DNA from: a virus
Length of the DNA stretch: 64,000 bases
Virus record (IMG/VR): IMGVR_UViG_3300033992_001502
Span: 186,001 to 250,000 of that record
Direction: 5' to 3' (one strand)
The translations under genes and the position numbers were made by a program. Shown here in pieces: positions 42,780 through 50,757 of the stretch; the stretch's first letter is position 1; each line of letters opens with the position of its first letter. Under the pieces are notes generated by a model. It was not told the origin of the DNA. It was given only the letters and a program-made list of their open reading frames with translations, and did no database searches.

Positions 42780-43469
42780 ATGGCAATAAACCTTTTTAAT
42801 GTAGAAAAGATACGTCAGCAATGGATCGAAAAAAACTTCATTTCTTTTGAGGATTTTTTGGTGGATGCTGATGCTGAGCAAATTCAACAATATTACTTTA
42901 ATAAGCCTGCTGATTATTGGGATTTGGCAATTTATCCAGACCAATATAACTTGTCAGCAGCCTATCCAATTTATAGATGCAAGCCTGGAGATCCTTCCAT
43001 TCCAGAAAGATTAGCATACATTAGGGAATTAAATGATCAAAACCAATTCTCCTACACGTATAGAAGAACAGAAGATCATCATTATAACTTGGAAGTTTTT
43101 AAATCAGCTGAATTCATTGAAGCTCTTGAGTACATTACTGGATATTCTGGAATTACGCTTGATCCTAATTACACGTTTATGAATTGCTATGAGGAAGGCC
43201 ATTACAATGGACCTCATACTGATGGAGTAAATGGCCGAATTGCGTTTGTGTATCACCTTTCCAAAAATTGGAAACCGTGGAACGGTGGACTTTTTGTTAG
43301 AATGGATTGGGATTGGAAAAACGCGGATGCAATAGTGGTTCCTAAATTTAATAACTTGGTTATGTTTAATGTATTTGGAAATGCAGCTAGTGGAGCTCCG
43401 CATTTCGTTACTGAAATTGCTCAAGGTTGCAAAAATAAAAGAATCAGCTTTACTGGCTGGTACAAATAA
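42780..43469 (+). CDS. 2-oxoglutarate/Fe(II)-dependent dioxygenase
   Basis: A 229-residue protein (ATG 42780). Iron ligands His146-x-Asp148 (GPHTDG) and His208 (APHFVTEI) and the 2OG-binding Arg221 (KRISFTGWY) make a complete prolyl-4-hydroxylase-type jelly roll with the G-G-L-F strand (NGGLFVRMDWDW) between. Such phage enzymes hydroxylate protein side chains or, in other lineages, methylated bases. Substrate not indicated by sequence. Confidence 0.85.
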   Translation: MAINLFNVEKIRQQWIEKNFISFEDFLVDADAEQIQQYYFNKPADYWDLAIYPDQYNLSAAYPIYRCKPGDPSIPERLAYIRELNDQNQFSYTYRRTEDHHYNLEVFKSAEFIEALEYITGYSGITLDPNYTFMNCYEEGHYNGPHTDGVNGRIAFVYHLSKNWKPWNGGLFVRMDWDWKNADAIVVPKFNNLVMFNVFGNAASGAPHFVTEIAQGCKNKRISFTGWYK

Positions 43470-43477
43470 TTATAATT

Positions 43478-43711
43478 ATGGCAGACTTAGATACTCAAAT
43501 AGAACAATTTGAAAACGTTAGCTACCGAATGAGAGCTGAAGGTATGCACTATTGCTTTGAGCACTATTCAAGTTTCGAAGAGGTAAAGGATCCTAAATTC
43601 CATGAACTTAGAGAGGCTTACTTAAAAGCGGCTAGCGAATTAAAGAGTTACGTAGATACTCGAATTGAAGAATTAAACCAAGAGTCCAATGGATTGGACG
43701 ATTTATTATAA
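43478..43711 (+). CDS. Small helical protein, conserved-looking phage ORF
   Basis: A 77-residue helical protein (QIEQFENVSYRMRAEGMHYC, LREAYLKAASELKSYVDTRI). Not assigned; the pattern resembles small T4-type accessory proteins. Starts with A-rich spacer and no Shine-Dalgarno, 8 nt after the oxygenase. Confidence 0.6.
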   Translation: MADLDTQIEQFENVSYRMRAEGMHYCFEHYSSFEEVKDPKFHELREAYLKAASELKSYVDTRIEELNQESNGLDDLL

Positions 43712-43731
43712 ACCTAAAAAATAGAAAAAGT

Positions 43732-43881
43732 ATGACACCAGATCAAGCAAAGGATGCACTAATCGAGGTATTGATGGACCAAGTTGCAGACCTAACAATA
43801 ATGTCTAAAATTGAATTAGGCGATGATGTAATTGCAGAAATTAAAAGATTAAGAGAAATTATCAATGAACCGACTCGATAA
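43732..43881 (+). CDS. 49-residue helical protein upstream of thyA
   Basis: ATG at 43732 preceded by an A-rich stretch (AAAAAATAGAAAAAGT). Acidic helical protein (TPDQAKDALIEVLMDQVADL) with no internal stop until 43881, overlapping the thyA start by 17 nt. Coding assignment rests on composition, tight packing and a start context like that of its neighbours. Confidence 0.5.
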   Translation: MTPDQAKDALIEVLMDQVADLTIMSKIELGDDVIAEIKRLREIINEPTR

Positions 43882-45031
43882 ACAATACACCGATCTTCTT
43901 CAATCGATTTTAGATTATGGAGTGGAGAAGAGTGACCGAACCGGTACTGGAACAATTTCAGTATTCGGTAGACAGATCCGTCATAAAATGAGTGAAGGGT
44001 TTCCTTTACTTACAACTAAGAAGATGCCATTCAAAACAATTGTAACTGAATTATTGTGGTTCTTGCGTGGTGATACAAATATTAAGTATTTGGTTGACAA
44101 TAATTGTCATATTTGGGATGGTGATGCTTATAAGAAATACAAAAGTACAGCAGACCATACATTATCAATAATGGAGTTTATTGATACAATAAAAAATGAT
44201 TCGTTAAGAGCAAAGACCTGGGGTGAATTAGGTCCAATTTATGGTAGACAATGGAGAAATTGGGGCGCTATATTTGATGGAGGAGTAGACCAAATCCAAA
44301 ACCTAATCAACGACCTTAAAACAAATCCAGACTCAAGACGATTAATGGTAAATGCATGGAATGTAGGTGAATTAGACCAAATGACACTTCCACCTTGTCA
44401 TTATGGATTTCAATGTTATACAAGAGAATTAAGTTTAGAAGAAAGAAGATCCTTAGTCAGTCAAGAAATGTTTAATCAAATCTATAATGGAGGTGGGCCG
44501 GATACCTTATCCCATTCTGAAATCAATCAATGGAATGTTCCAACCAGAGCAATCTCCCTTATGTGGAATCAACGTTCAGTAGATACATTCTTAGGCCTTC
44601 CGTTCAATATTGCAAGTTACGGACTTCTTCTAGAAATCATTGCAAAAGAAGTTAATATGATTCCTGATGAATTGATTGGAAACTTAGGAGATACTCATTT
44701 ATATTTGAACCACATTGAACAAGCAAAGGAACAAATTGGTAGAAAGTATACACCAGAAGAAAGGGAGACCATGTTAAAGGATGCTATGAGCTTGCGTTTA
44801 TATAACAAAGCAGTTAATGAACTGATGCCATTCGGTGGAGGTATGTCTGAGTACTACGATGCTTATAAAATTCCGTACCGTACAAGAGAACCATTTGAGT
44901 TACCTAAGTGCAATATCAAATTGCATTTTAAAAACGAACCATCATTCACGCCAGAACATTGGTTAATTGATGATTTTGAATTAGTCGATTATCAATCACA
45001 CCCATCAATTAAAGCACCACTAAGTAACTAA
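43865..45031 (+). CDS. thyA: Thymidylate synthase with two insertions
   Basis: A 388-residue ThyA (about 265 in most bacteria). Catalytic Cys178 lies in LPPCHYGFQC; RTGTGTISVFG, GELGPIYGRQWRNW, DSRRLMVNAWN, NQRSVDTFLGLPFNIASYG and GDTHLYLNH are intact. Extra segments lie at about 184-232 (after the Cys loop, before the dUMP-binding RSVD) and about 290-345. It makes dTMP from dUMP with methylenetetrahydrofolate. Similar long forms occur in some Bacteroidetes and large phages; the insertions do not disrupt catalysis. Confidence 0.93.
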   Translation: MNRLDKQYTDLLQSILDYGVEKSDRTGTGTISVFGRQIRHKMSEGFPLLTTKKMPFKTIVTELLWFLRGDTNIKYLVDNNCHIWDGDAYKKYKSTADHTLSIMEFIDTIKNDSLRAKTWGELGPIYGRQWRNWGAIFDGGVDQIQNLINDLKTNPDSRRLMVNAWNVGELDQMTLPPCHYGFQCYTRELSLEERRSLVSQEMFNQIYNGGGPDTLSHSEINQWNVPTRAISLMWNQRSVDTFLGLPFNIASYGLLLEIIAKEVNMIPDELIGNLGDTHLYLNHIEQAKEQIGRKYTPEERETMLKDAMSLRLYNKAVNELMPFGGGMSEYYDAYKIPYRTREPFELPKCNIKLHFKNEPSFTPEHWLIDDFELVDYQSHPSIKAPLSN

Positions 45032-45032
45032 C

Positions 45033-45164
45033 ATGAAAACTGAAACTTTATCCAGGATCAAAAGACTTGAACAGTTTTGGGATTTGTACATTGGCTGGTT
45101 TTTCGTAAACGGTCGTAAGCAGGATCAGTACTTTATTAAAATTAAAAACAAATGGAATCTATGA
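45033..45164 (+). CDS. 43-residue basic protein
   Basis: Starts 1 nt after the thyA stop (ATG 45033). Aromatic and basic (RIKRLEQFWDLYIGWFFVNG, FIKIKNKW). Overlaps the next gene by 13 nt. Not recognised. Support is the absence of any other gene in the gap and the packed context. Confidence 0.45.
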   Translation: MKTETLSRIKRLEQFWDLYIGWFFVNGRKQDQYFIKIKNKWNL

Positions 45165-45511
45165 TACTAGTAAAATTTAGAGACATTGACCCAGATACTG
45201 GATCAATTAGTCAAGAAGGAACCGTTGCAACGTGTGCGGATGAACAATTAGCTAACTGGGTTAAGTCTGCTCTTGGGAGAGATAACGCTGAGAACGGCGA
45301 TCCTAATCGTGAATTCTATTTAGACGATCAAGCGAATCGCGAAGCTACATACGAAGAGAGAGTTGCATGGTTCGTTGCAAACTATTACGAAACTGGAATG
45401 GAGTATGATGCTCTGCTTGAATCAATGAAAGAGGTTAACCTTGACTCATTCGAATGGTATGATGAAACGATAAGTATTCCAACTCACTTTAAGAATTACC
45501 GCTTAAATTAA
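45152..45511 (+). CDS. Uncharacterised acidic protein
   Basis: A 119-residue acidic protein (ILVKFRDIDPDTGSISQEG, YYETGMEYDALLESMKEVN). Not recognised. Its 3' end overlaps the convergent minus-strand muralytic gene by 4 nt. Confidence 0.65.
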   Translation: MESMILVKFRDIDPDTGSISQEGTVATCADEQLANWVKSALGRDNAENGDPNREFYLDDQANREATYEERVAWFVANYYETGMEYDALLESMKEVNLDSFEWYDETISIPTHFKNYRLN

Positions 45512-46761
45512 GCAACTTCTGCATCTAGGCTCTTAGCGAAGGCGCTTGCTTTCGCTATAGCTTCTCTACCGACAGTTGATCCCAATGAAGAGCCCCATCC
45601 GGCATTTGCCTGAACGTAGTCTTGTACTGCACTGTCTAAGTCAGTATATGCATTTGGATCTTTTCCTTTGCGATCAAACGAATCAATGAAATAAATTACT
45701 GCGAATTCTGCTGCAACTTCAGGTTTTTCCAATTCTTCAGGATTCTCAACAATATTAACTTTTCCAAGTTTAGCTCCCATTTGGTCGTATATTCTTTGAA
45801 GATTTTCGTAATTTCCTTTAAACGTTATTCCATTAAATCCACGGCCTCTATACTTAGCTCCGTCTCCTGGAGAAACGTTTCCGTATTTTCCACCGTATAC
45901 TGCTTCCCAAAATAGGCTATCGAATAATTCTTGGCCTTGGGTCCTCCAACCCTCAATTTGTTCATCGGTGTATTGGGATAATTTGCTTGGAAATACCTCA
46001 CGTATTCTTGAAATAGGGGTACCGAAATAAGAAATTTCACTAGTTAAATTAGGAGACTCTTTTGAAATAACTCCAAGTACTGCCTTTCTAGCAAATTCAT
46101 TAGTTATTCCGTTTTGATCCATCGCCTTTAGTAAGGCATCCATATTTTCTTCAGGGAATTTTGAGGTAGATTTAAAATTCTGCCCTTTTCCTGGGGTAAG
46201 AGTTGTGTGTTTATCTAGATCAGCTTGTGAAAAGTTTTTATCTTTAAGGGCTGTGATTAGTCGGTTAATAAGATTTGCATCAATTAAAACAGAGTCAGTA
46301 GTTCGACCGGCTCCCTCTTTACCAGTCTTTGCAAATTCAACGCTGCCTTTGTGTTCCCAATGCCAAGACTCTCTTGGAATATTTGTGAATCCATAAGTTG
46401 CAGCATTGTCCTTCAACCACTGAAGAGCTTCAGCACTAAGGTCTAAGTCAAGAGCGCTTCCCCATCCGTGATTGGAAGTTCCAGGAACTGCCGCAAGTCC
46501 TCCATTTTTATAGAGACCTTTACGTGCAGCGACATCAACTTGCGAATCGTAATCTCTGTACGAGTCAGTAATTCCCCAAGTTATTCCGTCTGCTTCGGCA
46601 GCAGCTCTCATTTCTTCGTATGCTTTCGCTGCAATTGAATTTAATTTATGACCTTTAGTCGGTTGTCCTGCACCAGCGATAGGTTCTAATCCAGTAGTAT
46701 CAAGTCGGCCATTTGCGGCTTCAGTTAAAAACTGTTTGAAATTTAATATCTTATTTTCCAT
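45508..46761 (-). CDS. VanY-type peptidase plus GH19-like muramidase, with capsid-targeting peptide
   Basis: Start set at ATG 46761 (417 residues). MENKILNFKQFLTEAANG is a targeting peptide with cleavage after LTE. Residues about 20-150 are a VanY/Hedgehog-like D,D- or L,D-peptidase: GITDSYRDYDSQ, SNHGWGSALDLD (His and Asp ligands) and HWEHKG. Residues about 195-400 are GH19/lysozyme-like: ISKESPNLTSEISY, GDGAKYRGRGFNGITFKGNY. It would cut both peptide and glycan of peptidoglycan. It overlaps the PG-binding gene by 11 nt. Confidence 0.85.
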   Translation of the reverse strand: MENKILNFKQFLTEAANGRLDTTGLEPIAGAGQPTKGHKLNSIAAKAYEEMRAAAEADGITWGITDSYRDYDSQVDVAARKGLYKNGGLAAVPGTSNHGWGSALDLDLSAEALQWLKDNAATYGFTNIPRESWHWEHKGSVEFAKTGKEGAGRTTDSVLIDANLINRLITALKDKNFSQADLDKHTTLTPGKGQNFKSTSKFPEENMDALLKAMDQNGITNEFARKAVLGVISKESPNLTSEISYFGTPISRIREVFPSKLSQYTDEQIEGWRTQGQELFDSLFWEAVYGGKYGNVSPGDGAKYRGRGFNGITFKGNYENLQRIYDQMGAKLGKVNIVENPEELEKPEVAAEFAVIYFIDSFDRKGKDPNAYTDLDSAVQDYVQANAGWGSSLGSTVGREAIAKASAFAKSLDAEVA

Positions 46762-47116
46762 TATCTGAAGTGCTGATTTTTGTAGTATCCTCATTGAATT
46801 TCTGAATAGCTATTGCTGTTTCTGGTCCAAAATAACCATCAACTCCGTGTTCAGGTAATTCGTAACCTAAGAACTCTAGCGCTGCTTGAATGTCTTCTAC
46901 TAATTTAGAATAGGTATAGGTTCCGCCGTTTTGGACAGCTACTGATTTTCCAGAATTTGCAAAATCCTCCAATGTAGCATAGAACGCTTCGACCTTATCG
47001 TCTAGGAGTGTGCCGTCTTCTTTTTTCTGAGCAGAGGTCTCTTCCTTCTTGCCGGTAAGCCAGTCCCAAAAACCCTCATTTGTTTTTTCTGTGAATTGAT
47101 TAAAATTATGAATCAT
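46751..47116 (-). CDS. Peptidoglycan-binding protein with capsid-targeting-like N-terminus
   Basis: A 121-residue protein. N-terminus MIHNFNQFTEKTNEGFWDWL has the F-x-x-F pattern and a T-N-E-G site. Residues about 65-110 are a PG_binding_1-type domain (LVEDIQAALEFLGYELPEHG, VDGYFGPETAIAIQKF). It precedes and overlaps the VanY-GH19 gene, so the pair looks like a split binding and cutting system for the cell wall. Confidence 0.8.
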   Translation of the reverse strand: MIHNFNQFTEKTNEGFWDWLTGKKEETSAQKKEDGTLLDDKVEAFYATLEDFANSGKSVAVQNGGTYTYSKLVEDIQAALEFLGYELPEHGVDGYFGPETAIAIQKFNEDTTKISTSDNGK

Positions 47117-47154
47117 GTTAAACTTTACCTGTTTATTTTGTAATAGATACTAAA

Positions 47155-47162
47155 TTATTTAT
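47155..47162 (-). promoter_or_regulatory. Late-type promoter octamer ATAAATAA
   Basis: GGATAAATAATTTAGTA on the minus strand, 38 nt upstream of the PG-binding ATG. Confidence 0.65.
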
Positions 47163-47167
47163 CCTTA

Positions 47168-47923
47168 ATGAGTGAGAAAATAAAGAGAGTAGAGTTAAAC
47201 GGATTTAGGTATTACGAAGTATCTGACTCATCTGGGATAATTGGCACATTCCCAAGCGTCACTTCAGTTCTTGGAGAAACCTCCGATAAGACAGGTCTTG
47301 ATGCTTGGCGAAACCGGGTAGGACATGAGGCAGCTGATCGAATAGGTCGAGATGCCGCCAATCGCGGAACGGTCATGCACAGGTTGTGTGAACTCTATTT
47401 AAGTTTGCCCGCGTCTATGAAACCCAAGGATCGATTAGAAGAGTGTCTTTTGCTATCTAGGTTAGACGATGAAATTGACGAGTTTGACAGTAGAGCCAAA
47501 ATTGTGGGTGGAATGTTATTCTACAACTTCGTTAAGTCAAACTCATTCGATGAAATAAAGAGAGTAATTGCACAAGAAAGATTTCTATGGACTCCAAGAG
47601 ACGGCGGTTATGCTGGCACAGTCGATAATGTTTCTGAGTTAATAACTAATGACGTTGCAATAGTTGATTTTAAAACAGCGCGTAAACCCAAGGAAGAGAA
47701 ATGGATTGAGGATTACAAGCATCAGGTCGCTGCGTATTCAGTTGCCGTTTGGGATAGAATGCAGATCAAAGCTGTTACTTGCCGAATTTGGATCTCAAAC
47801 GAAATGCACCTTCAACCCCAGTACTTTAGAATGGACCAGGTCGAAATGCGTGAGTACTATTATAAATTCAGAGAAAGATTAGCTGACTTTTATAAAAAGA
47901 ATCCTCCTATTACAATTCAATAG
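47168..47923 (+). CDS. PD-(D/E)XK exonuclease (RecB/Cas4-like)
   Basis: A 251-residue nuclease-fold protein: RGTVMHRLCELYL (His, about 66), GGYAGTVDNVSEL (Asp, about 143), VAIVDFKTARKP (Asp-x-Lys, about 160-164) and YKHQVAAYSVAV (motif with Gln/Tyr). These define the RecB/Cas4 branch of PD-(D/E)XK nucleases found in many T4-type phages, often called exonuclease. Likely role in recombination or host DNA breakdown. Convergent with the next gene, overlapping 14 nt. Confidence 0.85.
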   Translation: MSEKIKRVELNGFRYYEVSDSSGIIGTFPSVTSVLGETSDKTGLDAWRNRVGHEAADRIGRDAANRGTVMHRLCELYLSLPASMKPKDRLEECLLLSRLDDEIDEFDSRAKIVGGMLFYNFVKSNSFDEIKRVIAQERFLWTPRDGGYAGTVDNVSELITNDVAIVDFKTARKPKEEKWIEDYKHQVAAYSVAVWDRMQIKAVTCRIWISNEMHLQPQYFRMDQVEMREYYYKFRERLADFYKKNPPITIQ

Positions 47924-49880
47924 GCTGACCTGATACTTTACGTAAAAGATCTAATCTAACTGGTGTAGGTCGAGTAGCTCCACCGAATGTATTTAAGTAG
48001 ATAAATGGCTGATTTGCTGTATTTCGGGTAGTGTAATCGCAACTAGCAAAGATTCCCCAATTATTCATGTGATTAGCGATATAGTAACGGTCTCCTGCTC
48101 TAGCTCTTAATTTATCTTCCTCAGTTACTGTTTCCAATTCGTATGCCATCAGTCCAAGACCAGCAAATGGTCTTTCGATAATATGGCCAGTTACAACGTT
48201 TATTAATTTAGCATCGTAACCAGTGCGGTTCAATAGGTCGTCAACTGAATCTACTGGACGAATTGATCTTCCTGCTCTACTGAATGCTACATAAACTGGG
48301 ATACCAAAAGATGATCTAAACGCTTCTCTCTCTTGAGGACCTAGTACAATGAACTTAGCAAAGTCGCCGGTTCTAATCTTTTTCAATAAGTCAAGTTCCG
48401 GTAAGAGTCCACGTGCTTCAACTCGACGTTTAAGATCAGATCCGCTCTGTGGCATTTCCGCAAATACTCCAGGTCGAGTAGCTCGTTCTGCATTTTGAGT
48501 ACGTTCAGCTTCTCTTCTAGTAATAGCAGCCTGTCTTTCAGTTTCTCGACGTCTTTCAATTTCCTCAGGATCAATGAATGATCTCATGTACTCTTGTTCA
48601 ACTGTTGATAAATTAACACGACTAAGATCCGGAATTGCTTCTGGGATTACTTTAATCCATTGTGATTTATCGGTAGTCGTTCTAGTATCTCCAGCATTTC
48701 CTGGCTCAAGGTTACCATTGTCAATCTGTATAGCATTAGAAATTGAGGCAGCGACATACGAACCATTTCTATCTAAAATAACTCGTCGAATTGGTAGAGA
48801 CGAATATGATGCATCGTATAAGTAGCTCTTAACTACGATAAAGTCTCCAACGTTCCATTCAGCATCAGGATCTGCTCCGTATTGTGTAATTCGGTCAGCT
48901 AGTCTTTGACGAGTTGCTGCCTCTTCACGAGTTCTACGTTCAGCTGCTTCAACTCTTTCACGTTCTCTTTGTTCTTCTTCTCTTCGTTGAGCCTCAGTTC
49001 GTGCAGCCAAGATAGCCTGAACTCTTTCAGGTGTTAATCGATTATCCGTAACTAATGAATTAAGATAATCTCTATTTAATAGAACTAGTGATTCATCGGG
49101 TAAAATTGCAAGTAATTCATCGTCCATATCAAAACGATCAGGCTTTGTTTTATCTCTACCAATTACTCTTTCAATAAATCTGTTAGCCACATCAATTTTT
49201 GCAGCGGTTGACATGGATTTATCCATTGCCATCCAGTTGCCTGCGCCGATAATTGCGTGAGCATCATCTTCTGATGGAGAGCCATCTGGGTTGGATTTGT
49301 AAGTCAACATTGATCCCCATGCTTTATCCTTCTCAGTAGTACCAGATGGATTAGACGAAATATAGTCTGCGTATTTTAATAGAGTTCGGTACATTTTATA
49401 ACCCAAACCAGCTCCTCTTAATCCGCTTGGAATACCTCCATTTGGAAAGTGGCTTCGTTGAAAATCCGAAGGTCCTTCAGTACGAAAGTGAATTGCATTA
49501 TCGTCTCCTGGGTAAACGTCTCTCCATCTTCCGAATTCATTAGCGAATCGGCTAGCGTCAACATTTTTAAGTTCAGCCATTAAGTCAACGATAGGTTGTG
49601 GAAATTTAGGGTAATAATCTCTGGAGTTTGAAGGTTTTTCCATTGTAATATCCAATCGTCGAACTCCCTTAAGGGCTCTAACTAGATCTACTGAAATTTC
49701 CGCAAACGATCGGGTCTCTGGCCTGTTTGCTAATTGTTGATTTCTGTCAATTGTTGATTGTCTAACTCTACCCATGTGACTTTGAGCAAGTCTCTCTGGT
49801 CGTTTAACTCCCATTTCGCCAACCAGGCCGTCTTGATTAAAAGCGGACTCGTTAACTATGTCTCTTAAGGAATTTATCAT
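47910..49880 (-). CDS. Large putative internal protein with capsid-targeting peptide
   Basis: A 656-residue protein beginning MINSLRDIVNESAFNQDGL, a targeting peptide with a V-N-E-S site. Residues about 140-170 contain SGLRGAGLGYKMYRTLLKYA, similar to the acyl-CoA loop of GNAT proteins but without the rest of the fold. About 295-345 and 435-470 are very Arg/Glu-rich helices (RREEEQRERERVEAAERRTR). Two globular modules with KOW-like strands follow. A late octamer lies upstream. Function unknown. Confidence 0.65.
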   Translation of the reverse strand: MINSLRDIVNESAFNQDGLVGEMGVKRPERLAQSHMGRVRQSTIDRNQQLANRPETRSFAEISVDLVRALKGVRRLDITMEKPSNSRDYYPKFPQPIVDLMAELKNVDASRFANEFGRWRDVYPGDDNAIHFRTEGPSDFQRSHFPNGGIPSGLRGAGLGYKMYRTLLKYADYISSNPSGTTEKDKAWGSMLTYKSNPDGSPSEDDAHAIIGAGNWMAMDKSMSTAAKIDVANRFIERVIGRDKTKPDRFDMDDELLAILPDESLVLLNRDYLNSLVTDNRLTPERVQAILAARTEAQRREEEQRERERVEAAERRTREEAATRQRLADRITQYGADPDAEWNVGDFIVVKSYLYDASYSSLPIRRVILDRNGSYVAASISNAIQIDNGNLEPGNAGDTRTTTDKSQWIKVIPEAIPDLSRVNLSTVEQEYMRSFIDPEEIERRRETERQAAITRREAERTQNAERATRPGVFAEMPQSGSDLKRRVEARGLLPELDLLKKIRTGDFAKFIVLGPQEREAFRSSFGIPVYVAFSRAGRSIRPVDSVDDLLNRTGYDAKLINVVTGHIIERPFAGLGLMAYELETVTEEDKLRARAGDRYYIANHMNNWGIFASCDYTTRNTANQPFIYLNTFGGATRPTPVRLDLLRKVSGQPIEL

Positions 49881-49903
49881 AATGTAATAAAAATTTCTTT
49901 GAG

Positions 49904-49911
49904 TTATTTAT
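49904..49911 (-). promoter_or_regulatory. Late-type promoter octamer ATAAATAA
   Basis: GAATAAATAACTCAAAGAAA on the minus strand, 23 nt upstream of the ATG at 49880. Confidence 0.7.
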
Positions 49912-49962
49912 TCATGAATCCGGTGGTACTAATGTAGTAAAATAGATAAACAAAACGAAATT

Positions 49963-50673
49963 ATGCAAAAGATCACATTCCATAAGAAATCCATTCAAGT
50001 CTCCTTCTGGGATGAAACGGCAGAAGACTGGCAAGACCGAGATATTTCCAAATCTGAATTACCTATTACTTGGTACTTACCGTACGAAGTATTCGTTGAG
50101 GAAGGTGTAACCATTCGGGAGGTACTTACTCTATTAAAACCTTACGCTGAACAAATTAATTTTGTTTTTATTAATTATCTAAAAACAGTTTCATTTGAGG
50201 GTCTACTAGATTCATTATTTGGAGCGGACCGTGAAGACTCAATTGAAGAGGTTGGTTTAATTTGTATGTTGTGGGTCGGCCAAGTTAAGCCACTCGACGA
50301 GGAAGATGCTGAACTTGACGCGTATCCTACTCTGATGGCACTAGATGAATCTGGCGATGAAGGCTCTGATGAAGATGAATTCATCAGCATCCACGAAATA
50401 TCAATCACCCAGCTATTAGACAAGCCTCTGGTCATCGATGATCTTCTTGAGTACGTTGACGAATCTATGGAATCGCAGTTCGGTGGAATTACGAGCTGGA
50501 GCCTTTTTGATTTTATCAGAACCCTAGCGAATGAGTTAACCACTTATTCATTTGTTACTGGCGTTTTTCCAAAATCTGACCTGGATAATTTACCTCCACT
50601 TAGTTCAACTGAACTATTCGAGCACATGGAAGACTTGGACGATTTTTTTAAAAATAAGAATATTCGAAGCTAA
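49963..50673 (+). CDS. Uncharacterised acidic protein
   Basis: A 236-residue, strongly acidic protein (LDESGDEGSDEDEFISIHEI; LFEHMEDLDDFFKNK). No recognised fold. High negative charge is typical of DNA-mimic or host-inhibitor proteins but this is only a possibility. TGTAGTAAAATAGATAA lies about 30 nt upstream, similar to the TAGTATAAT class. Confidence 0.6.
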   Translation: MQKITFHKKSIQVSFWDETAEDWQDRDISKSELPITWYLPYEVFVEEGVTIREVLTLLKPYAEQINFVFINYLKTVSFEGLLDSLFGADREDSIEEVGLICMLWVGQVKPLDEEDAELDAYPTLMALDESGDEGSDEDEFISIHEISITQLLDKPLVIDDLLEYVDESMESQFGGITSWSLFDFIRTLANELTTYSFVTGVFPKSDLDNLPPLSSTELFEHMEDLDDFFKNKNIRS

Positions 50674-50700
50674 TTCACGAAGTCTATTGGTAGAATACAG

Positions 50701-50727
50701 AAAGCCTGATATTAATCGGGCTTTTTT
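50701..50727 (+). terminator. Intrinsic terminator
   Basis: AAGCCTGAT/ATCGGGCTT stem (9 bp with one T-G pair), loop ATTA, then TTTTTT. Confidence 0.85.
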
Positions 50728-50757
50728 GGTATATTATATTTAACAAAAGACCTAATT

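Noticed and set aside
49060-49480. GNAT acetyltransferase call for the 656-residue protein
   Set aside because: Only the RGxGLG-like loop is visible; the rest of the GNAT fold is not recognisable.
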